Part shown: in pieces, positions 1-8,988 of the stretch
Layout of the letters: each line of letters begins with the position of its first letter
Numbering within the stretch: the stretch's first letter is position 1
DNA from: Oerskovia turbata
GTDB lineage: Bacteria > Actinomycetota > Actinomycetes > Actinomycetales > Cellulomonadaceae
NCBI RefSeq assembly: GCF_000718325.1
Contig: NZ_JOFV01000012.1
Span: 62,001-126,000 of the forward strand
Length of the DNA stretch: 64,000 bases
Direction: 5' to 3'
Notes under the pieces: generated by a model
Seen by the model: only the letters and a program-made list of their open reading frames with translations
The model's database searches: none
Told to the model about the DNA's origin: nothing
Translations under genes and position numbers: made by a program

Positions 1-797
1 CTGTCCCGGGAGCCGGGCGCGGGCTGCGGGCGCAGGTGCAGACGGCAGGCGCCCGGCTCGGCGAAGGGCAGCAGCGACGTGCCCTCGCTCGGGGCGCCGA
101 GGCGTTCGAGCGCACCCTGGGCGAGACCGAGGTGCACCGCGCACACGACCTCCGGGTTGCGGTACGCGGCCTCGAGCAGCGGGCACCGGGTCAGCGCGAC
201 CGAGGCCGCGTCGTCGTCGGCCCGGGGTGCGAAGCCCAGCCTGTCCAGCAGGGAGACGACGTCGTGGCGCGCGGCGGACGCGACGTCGTCGGGTGGCGGG
301 GTGGCACCGCCCGCACCGTGCGGGCCTGCCGCGGTCTCGGCCGTCTCGGCCGTCTCGGCGAGGTCGGAGCCCCACGCGCGGCCTGCTGCCAGGGCGTCGC
401 CGACCGGGTCGGCGCTCGACCGGGCGATCTGGGCCGCGAGCGCCGATGCCAGGCCCGCGTACTCGGCGGCTCCCGCCGTGGTCGGGGACTCGGTGGCCGG
501 TGTGTAGAGCCGGGCCGGGCGTCCGCGCCCGTGCGCCGGCGCGTTCTCGCTGGTCGCGAGCCCGGCCTCGACGAGGCCCTCGAGATGTTCGCGCACCGTG
601 TTGGTGTGCTGGTCGAGCGCCCTCGCGACCGAGGCGACCGAGCAGGGCTCGGGCTGCGACGCGAGGACGTCCAGCACTGCGAGCCGCGCCCTGGACAGTC
701 GGGCGGGGCGCAGCGGACGTCGGACCGGCGGGGGGCCGTACCCCGGACGCGGGGAGGTCGCTCGTCCTGCCTGACCCAGAGGCTCCGTATTTTCCAC
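1..797 (-). CDS. Winged-helix (ArsR/SufR-like) transcriptional regulator, 3' end cut by window
   Basis: At least 265 residues are visible; the C-terminus runs off the left edge. The GTG at 797 is the start chosen because the frame opens there, right after an AT-rich promoter-like stretch. Residues about 34-100 form a winged helix (SVASVARAL, then TNTVREHLEGLVEAG, then the wing GRGRPARLY). The C-terminal part has CPLLEAAYRNP with Cys205, Cys219 thirteen residues later, then His222 and Cys251. This resembles the cysteine pattern of the SufR family, which binds an Fe-S cluster, though the spacing is not identical. It is divergent from the hemerythrin/DUF2249 gene with 63 bp between the starts, so mutual regulation is likely. 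I infer an Fe-S or NO-sensing repressor; a plain ArsR-type regulator is the alternative. Confidence 0.75.
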   Translation of the reverse strand, partial: MENTEPLGQAGRATSPRPGYGPPPVRRPLRPARLSRARLAVLDVLASQPEPCSVASVARALDQHTNTVREHLEGLVEAGLATSENAPAHGRGRPARLYTPATESPTTAGAAEYAGLASALAAQIARSSADPVGDALAAGRAWGSDLAETAETAETAAGPHGAGGATPPPDDVASAARHDVVSLLDRLGFAPRADDDAASVALTRCPLLEAAYRNPEVVCAVHLGLAQGALERLGAPSEGTSLLPFAEPGACRLHLRPQPAPGSRD

Positions 798-860
798 GGA
801 ATAAAGTGTACTAATGTCGGAGGTGTTCGGAAACCACGCCCGCCCCGGAGGACTCACGTC
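785..860. promoter_or_regulatory. Divergent promoter/operator region
   Basis: This unusually AT-rich gap lies between two divergent genes. On the plus strand TACTAA could be a -10, and GGAGG (846-850) is a good ribosome site before the ATG at 861. A small dyad TTCC-AC-GGAA overlaps the regulator's GTG start, a plausible autoregulatory operator. No binding data are implied. Confidence 0.4.
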
Positions 861-1742
861 ATGAGCACCATCGTCCTGGCCACGTCGGCCGAAGACTCAC
901 GCGCGGTCGAGGCCGTCGTCGCACACCACACCGAGATGAACGGAACCCTCACCCTCCTCGTCGAGATGCTCGTCCAGGCGGTCGAGGCAGGCGACGCGAC
1001 CGCCGGCACGACCGCCCACCAGCGCCTCGTCGACTGGACCCGCACGGACCTGCTGCCGCACGCGCTCGCCGAAGAAGACGCGATGTACCCGCACGCGCAC
1101 CGCGACGAGCACGCCCGCCTCCTGGTCGACGCCATGATCACCGAGCACGGCGTCATCAGCGGCCTCGTCGACTCGCTCGCCGACGCGACGAGCCCCGTGC
1201 GCGCCGCCGCGCTGGGCCGCGCCCTCCAGGTCCTCTTCGACGTGCACATGACCAAGGAGAACGACCAGATCCTGCCCCTGCTGGCCCAGTCCACCGCCGT
1301 GTCGCTCGCGACCGTCCTCGACGGGATGCACGAACTCCTCGGCGGGCACGAGCACTCCCACGACAAGGCGTCCGACGCAGCAGGCGACGGATGCGGATGC
1401 GGCAACGGAGGCTGCGGCGGAGGCGCTGCGACCACCACGGAAGCACCGGCCGCCGACACACCGGCCGCCCCGGCCCCGGGCGGGCACTCCTGCGGGTGCG
1501 GCGGGCACGACGACGCCGGGAACCTCCCCGTCCTCGACGCCCGCGCCGTACCGCACGCGATCCGGCACGCGACCATCTTCGGGGCGCTCGACGGCGTCGC
1601 ACCCGGCGCCGGCATGGTCCTGCTCGCCCCGCACGACCCCCTGCCGCTCCTGGCACAGATCGACGCCCGCTGGCCCGGGACGTTCACCGTCGACTACCTG
1701 GAGCGCGGCCCCGAGACATGGGCGCTGGCGTTCATGCGCTGA
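861..1742 (+). CDS. Hemerythrin-like/DUF2249 fusion protein with Cys/His-rich linker
   Basis: 293 residues. Residues about 15-145 are a hemerythrin HHE-type four-helix domain, with likely iron ligands His22/23, His67, Glu71/72, His96, His129 and Glu133. Residues about 223-292 match DUF2249. The linker (about 163-216) is rich in His, Cys and Gly (CGCGNGGC, then CGCGGH), which could bind an extra metal. Hemerythrin and DUF2249 proteins commonly occur with NO or nitrite stress genes. The divergent cysteine-bearing regulator fits a role in NO/oxygen sensing or di-iron/Fe-S repair. GGAGG precedes the ATG. The exact activity cannot be read from sequence. Confidence 0.85.
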   Translation: MSTIVLATSAEDSRAVEAVVAHHTEMNGTLTLLVEMLVQAVEAGDATAGTTAHQRLVDWTRTDLLPHALAEEDAMYPHAHRDEHARLLVDAMITEHGVISGLVDSLADATSPVRAAALGRALQVLFDVHMTKENDQILPLLAQSTAVSLATVLDGMHELLGGHEHSHDKASDAAGDGCGCGNGGCGGGAATTTEAPAADTPAAPAPGGHSCGCGGHDDAGNLPVLDARAVPHAIRHATIFGALDGVAPGAGMVLLAPHDPLPLLAQIDARWPGTFTVDYLERGPETWALAFMR

Positions 1743-1765
1743 CGCCGCTCGGTAGCGGCCCGACG

Positions 1766-1809
1766 ACGGAGCGCACCCGGGTGGTCCATCTCACCCGGGT
1801 GCGCTCCGT
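1766..1809. terminator. 17-bp perfect hairpin between convergent genes
   Basis: Two perfectly complementary 17-nt arms (1766-1782 and 1793-1809) flank a 10-nt loop. There is no U-run. It sits between the ends of the hemerythrin gene and the PLD gene, so it probably terminates both. The arm core GGAGCGCACCCGGGT recurs in the palindrome at 62151-62210. Confidence 0.7.
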
Positions 1810-1813
1810 CCGT

Positions 1814-3280
1814 TCACGCCTCGTCGAGCTCGGACTCCCACTTGCTCGTCCGCAGCTGCCAGCCGTCGTGCAGCCCGTCCCAGGTGTCCCAGAAGTCGAC
1901 GGTGGTGAAGGGGAACTCGAGCACGACGCCCGTTCCACCGAGGTTCGCCTCGACCCCGATCTCGTTGCCGTCGGCGTCCGCGTGCACGTCGAGTCCGACC
2001 GGGTCGTGGTCGAGGTCGTCCGTGACCTTGTCCGCGAGGGACTCCAGGTCATCGGCTCCGAGGTGACGGAACAGGTCGTCAAGCGACGCGATCTCCCGCA
2101 CCTGCTCGGGATACCAGTCGCGGCGCCGACCTTCCCACCCGCACGAGGAACAGGCGTGAGTGGGCAGCGGCCCCGGCCCGACCACGCAGCCGCCCAGCAC
2201 GTAGACGTCGGGGTCCGGAGGGCCAGGGGGCATTCCTCGAATGACGAGACGCAACCTTGCATCGCACCGAGGACAGCTGATGGGACGCACGATCAAGGCG
2301 TCGCGATCCGCCTCGAGAGCCTTCTCAGCAGGCATCTCGAGCACTGCGAGAGCGCGGCGCACTGCGCGCTCTGCGCCAGGCGACAAGAGGCCTGTTTCGG
2401 AGATCTCGCCGCCCTCGTCAGCAAGCACCCGCCCCAGGTGAGCGTAGGTCATTCGGGCCCCTTCGAAGGGGCTGACGCAGATCGCCACGCGGGAGGGTCC
2501 ATCAGCTTCGTCCACGACGCGAACTACCCGGGACAGCGGCCAGGACCGACGGTTTCCATGCGGCTCGTCCTGGTCATCCTTGACCTCAAAGACCAGGAGC
2601 TCGTCCGAAGGTTTGACGTCATGGCCCTCATCGAGAAGTCGGTAGGTCCAGACATCGAGCTCGGAGAAGCGCGCCGAGTAGTGCCCGACCGCGCTCTCGA
2701 CCGCGGCAGACAGCGGGATCTCGTCAAACGTCCACGGCGCGATCCACAGCCGCTGGCTCGAATCGCCGGAACGTCGGACCTTTCGAGGAGGGATCGCGCT
2801 ACGACGCGGCCTGTAGATCGTCGCTGCCCGGTCGAGCCACTGCTGGTCGACCCACTCGGCCTCGGGATCTCCCGACCACTCGTCGATCTGGAGGTCGGCC
2901 TGTTCGGCGACCTCGACGTCGTCGGTCAGGAGCGCCGCCTCACGCAGCGACGTGCGCGAGCGCTCGGAGGCGTTGGCCGATCCGACGAGGGTCTTGCGCT
3001 CACCGGTCTCCTCGACCCCGGCGACGATCACCTTGGCGTGCAGCCGGGCGACTGACACCAGGATCACGCCACGGTCGAACAGCACCTGGAGCGCTGCGGG
3101 GTTCGTGGTGCCACCGGCGAGCGACTCGTCGGACCCGTCGAAAACCAGTGTGTCCCCGGCGCCCAGAGGAAGCAGATCAGGAGCCTCACGTCCCACGTAG
3201 GCGATCGCGGCCCGCACCGGCCCGGGCCACGTCACCTCCCGCAGCGACTCCCAGACCTTCTCCGACACGAGCTCGATCAC
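1814..3280 (-). CDS. Phospholipase D-like (single HKD) protein with zinc ribbon, cotranscribed with hsdR
   Basis: 488 residues. The N-terminal 130 residues resemble PLD-like nuclease domains: His81-Ala-Lys83 followed by LVGSANAS (about 98-105), i.e. one HKD-type motif in which the usual Asp is not evident. Single-HKD enzymes normally dimerise. Residues about 336-380 hold two CxxC pairs (Cys336/339 and Cys377/380), a probable zinc ribbon. The acidic C-terminus is unrecognised. The ATG overlaps the hsdR stop as ATGA, so it is the last gene of the hsdR operon and very likely belongs to the defence island. It may be a nuclease effector or accessory factor for restriction; a lipid-directed role is unlikely without a signal peptide. 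Confidence 0.75.
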   Translation of the reverse strand: MIELVSEKVWESLREVTWPGPVRAAIAYVGREAPDLLPLGAGDTLVFDGSDESLAGGTTNPAALQVLFDRGVILVSVARLHAKVIVAGVEETGERKTLVGSANASERSRTSLREAALLTDDVEVAEQADLQIDEWSGDPEAEWVDQQWLDRAATIYRPRRSAIPPRKVRRSGDSSQRLWIAPWTFDEIPLSAAVESAVGHYSARFSELDVWTYRLLDEGHDVKPSDELLVFEVKDDQDEPHGNRRSWPLSRVVRVVDEADGPSRVAICVSPFEGARMTYAHLGRVLADEGGEISETGLLSPGAERAVRRALAVLEMPAEKALEADRDALIVRPISCPRCDARLRLVIRGMPPGPPDPDVYVLGGCVVGPGPLPTHACSSCGWEGRRRDWYPEQVREIASLDDLFRHLGADDLESLADKVTDDLDHDPVGLDVHADADGNEIGVEANLGGTGVVLEFPFTTVDFWDTWDGLHDGWQLRTSKWESELDEA

Positions 3281-6200
3281 GCCGCCCCCTCCTCGCGCTC
3301 CGCGTAGCGCGGGGCCATCGACTCCATCTGTTCCATGACGAGCTTGATCGCGCCCGGCTGCTTGTCCGGCGGGTAGCCGTGCTTGACGAGGAGCCGCTTG
3401 ATCGAGGACCGGAGCTTGGCGCGCACGTCCTCGCGCACGGTCCAGTCGGTGCGCACGTCACGCCGCAGGACGGTGAGGAGCTCGCGGGCGATGTCGGCGA
3501 GGACCCCGTCCCCCTGGACCTCGACAGCCGATTCGTTCGTGGCGACGGCGTCGTAGAACGCGAGCTCGTCACTGTTGAGCGGCGGCGAGAAGAGATCACC
3601 ACGCCCGCCCTCGGCCGTGACCTCGTGCGCCATCTCGATGAGGGCTGCGATCACCTCGGCGGACGTAAGGTTGGAGTTGGTGTAGCGCGTCATGAGCTCG
3701 TTGAGCCGGTCGGAGAACGCGCGCTGGCGCACCAGGTTGTTGCGGGTCGCAGCGCGAGACTCCTCCTGGATCACCTTGCGGAGCGCCTCGATCGCGAGGT
3801 GCGGGTTCTCGGCGTGCGCGGCGGTCGCGAGGAAGGACGTGTCGATCTCGTCGATGCGCGGCGACTCCATGCCGGCGGCCTGGTAGATGTCGAGCACCTC
3901 GCCCGAGTCGACGCTCTCGGCGACGAGCTGGTTGAGCATGCGCTGGACGTCGTCGGGGATCGCCTCGCCCCGCGCCTGGCGGTCTTCGGCGTCGAACTTC
4001 CCCATCCAGACGCGCACCTCTTCGAAGAACCGCACGTCGTCGGCGATGTCGCTGAGGTGGCCTGCTCCCCCGGCGAGGGCCCAGGCGCGGTGCAGCTGGC
4101 CTGCCTGACGGCGGAAGGTCGCGCCGAGCGTGTCGCTGCCGTCCTCGACGTCCTCCGGTCGATTGCCGACCGTGCCGGGGTCGCGCAGGTGGTTCACGGT
4201 CGCGTGGACGGCCAGGACGTACGCCCGCTCGCCGGGGAGCTTGAACCGTGCACGCCAGTCGAACCCGGAGAGTGTCGCCCGCACCTGGGACACGAGCAGC
4301 TCGGCCAGCGCGACGGCCTCCTCGACCTGGCGGCCGAGGGGGCGGGTCGCCTGGTCCTGGGGCGAGTACTCGCGCAGTGCGGCGGCGAGGTTCTCCGCGA
4401 CGGGGGCGTAGGCGACCAACAGGCCTGCGGTCTTGCCGCGGAACGTGCGGTTGACGCGGGCGAGCGTCTGCATGAGCAGCGCGCCCTTGATGGGCCGGTC
4501 GAGGTACAGGGTGTGCAGGGGCGGGGAGTCGAACCCCGTCAGCATCATGTCCTTGACGATCACGATCTCGAGCTCGTCGTCGGGGTCCTTGAGGCGCTGC
4601 TTGATGGCCGCGTTCTCGCTGTCGCGCCGCACGTGGTCCCGGATGGGCAAGGGGTCCGACGGCGTCCCCGAGTAGACGACCTTGATCTTTCCGGTCGCCA
4701 GGTCGTCGGAGTGCCAGTCGGGACGCAGGGCGACGATCTGGGCGTAGAGCCGCGCACAGATCTCGCGGGTCGCGCCGACGACCAGCGCCTTGCCCGGGGT
4801 GCGTTCGTGACCGGCGCGGCCGAGCGACTCGAACATCGCGGCCCGGCGTCCTTCCCAGTGCGCGACCAGGTCGACCGCGAGCGCCTCCAGGCGGGCCGGG
4901 GCACCGTAGATCGCGTTGACGACAGCGACACTCGACTCGATACGACGGCGCTCGGCGTCGTCGAGCCCCGTGGTCATCTCGTCGGCGGCGGCGTCGATCG
5001 TGGACTCGTCGGCGCCGTCGACGAAGTCGACCTTCACGAGGCGGGAGTCGAAGTACACGGGGACCGTGGCGCCGTCGTGCACGGCGCGGGAGAGGTCGTA
5101 GACGTCGATGTCCTCGCCGAACACGGCGCGCGTGTCGCGTTCGGCGGTGCTGACGGGGGTCCCGGTGAACGCGATGAGCGTGGCGTGCGGGAGAGCACTC
5201 TTGAGGTGCCAGGCGTAGCCGTCGAGGTCGTCGTAGTGGCTGCGGTGGGCTTCGTCGACGACGACGACGATGTTGCGCCGGTCGGACAGCAGGGGGTGCT
5301 TGGTGCCTGCCTGCTTCTCTGCGGGCGAGAGCCCGAACTTCTGCAGCGTCGTGAAGTAGATGCCGCCGGTCACCCGGCCGGCGAGCTCGGTGCGCAGCTC
5401 TTCTCGGCGGCGGATCTGGCGGGGTTCCTCGGGCAGCAGCTGGCTGCGCCGGAAGGTCTCGTAAAGCTGGCCGTCGAGCTCGGTGCGGTCGGTCACGACG
5501 ACGACCGTGGGGTTGCGCAGCCGGGGGTGCCGCATGACCTGGTTGGTGTAGAGCTCCATCTCCATGGACTTGCCCGAGCCCTGGGTGTGCCAGACGACGC
5601 CCGCCTTGCCGTCGGACGCGACCGCGGTGATGGTCTTCTCGACCGCCTTGGAGACCGCGAAGTACTGGTGCGGCTTGGCGACGCGCTTGCTGAGCCCCTC
5701 GCTCCCCTCGTCGAACGCGACGTAGCCGTGCAGGAGCTGCAGGAAGCGGAGCTGGTCGAACACCCCGTAGAGGGCGAGCCGCAGCGCGGTGACGGGCTCG
5801 TCGTCGGCGGGTGCGGCGTCGTCGGGCCACTGCGTGCTGTCCGGGCGGCCGGACGTCCCGACGGGGCGGCCGTCGTCGTCGACGTTCCACGGCGAGAAGT
5901 GGTTGAACGGCGTGAAGGGCGTGCCGTAGCGCGCGGTGATGCCGTCGGAGACGAGCGTCAGGACCACGAAGCGGAAGACGAGCGGCAGCTCACGGACATA
6001 CGTCGCGACCTGGGCGTGGGCCGCGGCGAGGTCGGCGGCCCGGGTGCCGGCGTTCTTGAGCTCGATCACGCTCACGGGCAACCCGTTGAGGTACAGGACC
6101 ACGTCGAAGCGTCGTTCGACGTCACCCCGCACGACCGTGACCTGGTTCGCCGCGAGCCAGTCGTTCTCCGACGGTTCGCTGCTCACGAGGCGGATGGTCG

Positions 6201-6558
6201 GGTTCTGCTCGAGGCCGTCGGCGTCGACGTAGCTGATGCCGCGGAAGCCGTCGGTCAGGAAGTCGTGGACGCGCTTGTTCTCGGCGATCGCGTCGTTCGA
6301 CGTCGGGGCGACGATCGCCGCGAACGCCTGGTCGAGGTACTCGCGGGGCACGTCGGGGTTGAGCGCGCGCAGCGCGGTGCGCAGGCGGGTGGGGATGAGG
6401 AGCTCGTCCCACGACTCGCGCTCGGGGACGGGCTGCCCGTCCGGCCCGACGGCGGTGCTCGCCCCGGGCGCGATCTCCTTGCCGTGCTTCACGGTCCAGA
6501 AGAGCTCGCTCAGGTCGTCGAGCGCCAGGTGCTCCCAGGCGTCCTCGGTGAGCTTCAT
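3277..6558 (-). CDS. hsdR: Type I restriction endonuclease subunit R (HsdR)
   Basis: 1093 residues, the usual HsdR size. The N-terminal nuclease domain shows the PD-(D/E)xK core FDVVLYL...VSVIELKN (Asp152, Glu166, Lys168). The SF2 translocase follows, with Walker A HTQGSGK (about 324-330) and the DEAH box VVVDEAHRS (about 432-440). ATP-driven translocation and cleavage of unmodified DNA require HsdM and HsdS, encoded at 10637-13503. GGAGG precedes the ATG. The reading frame is intact. Unusually, R is separated from M and S by about 4 kb of other genes, including a toxin-antitoxin pair. Confidence 0.95.
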   Translation of the reverse strand: MKLTEDAWEHLALDDLSELFWTVKHGKEIAPGASTAVGPDGQPVPERESWDELLIPTRLRTALRALNPDVPREYLDQAFAAIVAPTSNDAIAENKRVHDFLTDGFRGISYVDADGLEQNPTIRLVSSEPSENDWLAANQVTVVRGDVERRFDVVLYLNGLPVSVIELKNAGTRAADLAAAHAQVATYVRELPLVFRFVVLTLVSDGITARYGTPFTPFNHFSPWNVDDDGRPVGTSGRPDSTQWPDDAAPADDEPVTALRLALYGVFDQLRFLQLLHGYVAFDEGSEGLSKRVAKPHQYFAVSKAVEKTITAVASDGKAGVVWHTQGSGKSMEMELYTNQVMRHPRLRNPTVVVVTDRTELDGQLYETFRRSQLLPEEPRQIRRREELRTELAGRVTGGIYFTTLQKFGLSPAEKQAGTKHPLLSDRRNIVVVVDEAHRSHYDDLDGYAWHLKSALPHATLIAFTGTPVSTAERDTRAVFGEDIDVYDLSRAVHDGATVPVYFDSRLVKVDFVDGADESTIDAAADEMTTGLDDAERRRIESSVAVVNAIYGAPARLEALAVDLVAHWEGRRAAMFESLGRAGHERTPGKALVVGATREICARLYAQIVALRPDWHSDDLATGKIKVVYSGTPSDPLPIRDHVRRDSENAAIKQRLKDPDDELEIVIVKDMMLTGFDSPPLHTLYLDRPIKGALLMQTLARVNRTFRGKTAGLLVAYAPVAENLAAALREYSPQDQATRPLGRQVEEAVALAELLVSQVRATLSGFDWRARFKLPGERAYVLAVHATVNHLRDPGTVGNRPEDVEDGSDTLGATFRRQAGQLHRAWALAGGAGHLSDIADDVRFFEEVRVWMGKFDAEDRQARGEAIPDDVQRMLNQLVAESVDSGEVLDIYQAAGMESPRIDEIDTSFLATAAHAENPHLAIEALRKVIQEESRAATRNNLVRQRAFSDRLNELMTRYTNSNLTSAEVIAALIEMAHEVTAEGGRGDLFSPPLNSDELAFYDAVATNESAVEVQGDGVLADIARELLTVLRRDVRTDWTVREDVRAKLRSSIKRLLVKHGYPPDKQPGAIKLVMEQMESMAPRYAEREEGAA

Positions 6559-6722
6559 GGATCCTCCGTGGAGTCGGTGCTGCGACTGCTGCGCTGCGGT
6601 GCTGTGCGGAGCCTATCGGCGCCATGACTCATTCTTGGTGGTCTCGTGGCGGGGCACGGTGGGTGAAGTGATAAGGGCTATATCGGCACCGAGGGGGCGC
6701 CGAGGGAGAGCGTGCCGCGCGA

Positions 6723-7583
6723 TCAATCGCCGAGCACGGATCCTGCCCGGTGGAAAGTCGCGCCGACCTCGTCGACCGTCAGGTCGAAGGCGTAGGTCTC
6801 CGCCGCCATCTGCACGACGACAGGGCTGGCGATCACGCGACGAAGGTGGTCGATGCCCTTCTGTACGGCAGGACCGATCGTCGGATGGTCGGAGTGCTCG
6901 TCGAGAACGCCCTGGACCTGGTCGAGGTCACAGGCCTCCAACAGCCGCCAGACGTCTCCCGAGTCCTTGGCACGCAAGCGGGCGGGGTTGCCGTCGAGCC
7001 GTTCCGAGTACGCCTTCGCGATCAGCAGTGCGCCATGACCTGCGACGTTGACTTCCAGACTGTCCGACGGGTCGGTGAGATCGGTGACGAGCAGGGGGGA
7101 CCGGTCGTAGGAGCACAGCTCCACCCCTTCGGCGTTCCCGACCGACATCTTGCCGTGCACGGGTGAGAGAGCCGGCACACCGCGGGTGCGCTTGCCCACG
7201 TTCCCTGCGATGGCGCGTCCGGCAAGCAGGTCGACGGTCTCGGTCCACGAGGTGGACCCGTCGGGCTGGACGATCCGCCCACGCCCCCACTGGCCCGGGC
7301 GGGAAGGCGGCACTCCTTGAGCGGCCCGCAGCTCGTACCCCTCCCCCACGAGCGTCGCTTCGATGCTCGTGTCAGCCACGAGCTCGGGCGTGACGGAGAA
7401 GTCTGCGTCCGCAGTGGCAGACGGTTCGATCGGTACGTCCTGGGTGCGAAGGATCACGGCGTGCGCGCCGACGACGGTCAGAGCAGCCCGGTGCTGATGG
7501 AGCGATCGCACGGCGTTGAGCAGGGCGCGTCGACTCCACTCGTTCGCGGTACCAGGGATCCCGCCGTCGCCTCGATCCGTCAT
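6723..7583 (-). CDS. AbiEii-like nucleotidyltransferase toxin
   Basis: 286 residues. The N-terminal VVGAHAVILR (about 37-46) followed by SATADADFSV (Asp59/Asp61) matches the nucleotidyltransferase-fold signature. Further on, LIAKAYSERLDGNPARLRAKDSGDVWRLL-type sequence (Lys/Arg then KDxxD, about 180-205) is typical of AbiEii/DUF1814-like toxins. Its start overlaps the stop of the upstream antitoxin by 4 nt. AbiEii toxins act with the AbiEi antitoxin in type IV systems linked to phage abortive infection. Family assignment rests on motifs only, and divergence is considerable. No membrane segments or signal peptide. Confidence 0.7.
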   Translation of the reverse strand: MTDRGDGGIPGTANEWSRRALLNAVRSLHQHRAALTVVGAHAVILRTQDVPIEPSATADADFSVTPELVADTSIEATLVGEGYELRAAQGVPPSRPGQWGRGRIVQPDGSTSWTETVDLLAGRAIAGNVGKRTRGVPALSPVHGKMSVGNAEGVELCSYDRSPLLVTDLTDPSDSLEVNVAGHGALLIAKAYSERLDGNPARLRAKDSGDVWRLLEACDLDQVQGVLDEHSDHPTIGPAVQKGIDHLRRVIASPVVVQMAAETYAFDLTVDEVGATFHRAGSVLGD

Positions 7584-8332
7584 CCGCGCACGCCCAGCAG
7601 GAGGTCGGCCTGGTCCGGCATCCGGCCAGGGCCGCTGTAGCAGTCGATGGCGACCTGTTCGGTCGCAGCGACAGTGATGCCGCCCACCGTCCGCGCACCG
7701 AGTTCACTGAGGCCGTCGAAGGGGACGAGGGTGATCCGACGACCGCGCGCGCCGTCGGCGAGCGGTATCAGTTCGAGGACTTCGCGCGCCTGCTGGACGT
7801 CCTCGACGTACAGCACCGGCCAGGCCGTGGTGGCGTGCGCGCCGAGCAGGTCGGCGGCGGCATCGCCGGTGAGCGCATACGGGGCTCCGGCCCGACCGAG
7901 CGTCTCGACAAGATCGACGGCCACACCCGCCGGCGCGAAGTCAGCGCCGCCAGGCCTGTCGGCGAGGCGGGCCAGGCGTGCGGCGCGGAAGGCGACGTCC
8001 GGCTCGCGACCGGCGGTGGCCCGCCCGTCCGGGCCGATGATGCGGATGCGGGTCCAGCGCGCGATCCACTCCCGCGCACCAGGAGTCAGTTCGGTGTCCT
8101 GGCCCAGCGCGTACCGTGCGGCTCGCAGGGCCTCGACGTCTGTGGTCTCCACCGCGCCGAGGTTCATGCCCATGACCTGCAGGATGGTGGTGGCGAGATC
8201 GAAGCTCGGATCCATCTTGCGGGCCTCGATGCGGCTGATCGTCGACGGGCTGACACCAGCGAGCCCCGCAAGGTCACGGACGGACAGCCCGTTGACCTGG
8301 CGGAGTGTGTTGACGCGTTCCGCAAGGTCCAT
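7580..8332 (-). CDS. XRE-type HTH protein fused to an AbiEi-like C-terminal domain (antitoxin)
   Basis: 250 residues. Residues about 1-60 are a Cro/CI-type HTH (LSVRDLAGLAGVSPSTISRIE). The rest includes YALTGDAAADLLGAH (about 152-166) and a tail with VAIDCYSGPGRMPDQADLLL, which resembles the C-terminal end of AbiEi antitoxins. Classical AbiEi has a winged-helix N-terminus, so the XRE domain would be a domain swap. It is upstream of and overlaps the toxin gene (ATGA), the normal order of an antitoxin. An inverted repeat just upstream is its likely autoregulatory operator. Confidence 0.72.
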   Translation of the reverse strand: MDLAERVNTLRQVNGLSVRDLAGLAGVSPSTISRIEARKMDPSFDLATTILQVMGMNLGAVETTDVEALRAARYALGQDTELTPGAREWIARWTRIRIIGPDGRATAGREPDVAFRAARLARLADRPGGADFAPAGVAVDLVETLGRAGAPYALTGDAAADLLGAHATTAWPVLYVEDVQQAREVLELIPLADGARGRRITLVPFDGLSELGARTVGGITVAATEQVAIDCYSGPGRMPDQADLLLGVRG

Positions 8333-8350
8333 GCCCCCACCCTAAGGTTA

Positions 8351-8370
8351 GTGTTGCGGATGCGCAACAC
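8351..8370. promoter_or_regulatory. Operator-like inverted repeat before the toxin-antitoxin genes
   Basis: GTGTTGCG and CGCAACAC form a perfect 8-bp dyad separated by GATG, 19-38 bp upstream of the antitoxin ATG. Its position suits negative autoregulation by the XRE domain, the rule for toxin-antitoxin operons. Binding is inferred. Confidence 0.6.
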
Positions 8371-8424
8371 TCTTGGCCTGCTGCAATGCGACGAGCGCCT
8401 GGCCCGACGCGACACGGCCCCCGC

Positions 8425-8988
8425 TCAGTCCGCCGTTTCCACCGTCACGACACCGTCCATCCCCCGGTCCGGGTGGTAGGACCAGGCGATCGCGACACCG
8501 TCCCAGCTCGCCTCCTGGCGGCCGTCCAAGGACGTCGTCTGGCCCATGTGGGAGCGCACGCTCGAGGGCGCATCGAGCGCGTCGAGCAGGCAGACAAGAT
8601 TCTCGAACGATCCGCCCGTGATCTCGTCGTCCCCCTTGTTGTCGAACGTCAGAGTGGATCCTTCGTCAGCAACGACGAACCACGGATCGCCAGCAAGGTC
8701 GCAGGTCTCGACAGCGTCCGCGAGCACCGCGCTCTGCGCCGTCCTCGCCGCCGCGTCCTGCCCCGCGCCGATCGCGGCCATGCCGCCGGCACCGACGACG
8801 AGGCCGATCACTCCCGTCACGACGGGCAGCACCCATGTGGGTCGCGCCCCCTGCCCGACGGCGGCGATTCCCTCTCCCCTCGGCGACGCCCAGACCTGGT
8901 CATCGGCGGGCGACGCGGGCGGGGGCGGAGGAACGTCGGCGGCGAGGCCGCCCGCATCCGGGGTGGGTGCAGTGGGCTGATCGGTCAT
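8425..8988 (-). CDS. Membrane-anchored protein of unknown function
   Basis: 187 residues. The ATG at 8988 has the ribosome site AGGAGA nearby and removes an unlikely 30-residue extension. A Pro/Ala-rich cytoplasmic N-terminus (about 1-50) is followed by one membrane segment (WVLPVVTGVIGLVVGAGGMA, about 51-70). The external part has two cysteines (ETCDLAG and ENLVCLL) that could form a disulfide, and ends in a mixed beta region. This layout matches many actinobacterial small extracytoplasmic proteins with no assigned role. It sits inside the restriction/toxin island on the same strand; whether it has a defence role is unknown. Confidence 0.65.
   Translation of the reverse strand: MTDQPTAPTPDAGGLAADVPPPPPASPADDQVWASPRGEGIAAVGQGARPTWVLPVVTGVIGLVVGAGGMAAIGAGQDAAARTAQSAVLADAVETCDLAGDPWFVVADEGSTLTFDNKGDDEITGGSFENLVCLLDALDAPSSVRSHMGQTTSLDGRQEASWDGVAIAWSYHPDRGMDGVVTVETAD

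Noticed and set aside
3148..6627. A 1159-residue ORF on the plus strand
   Set aside because: It is the antisense of hsdR, has no family motifs and an Arg/Val/Gly/Asp composition typical of high-GC shadow frames.
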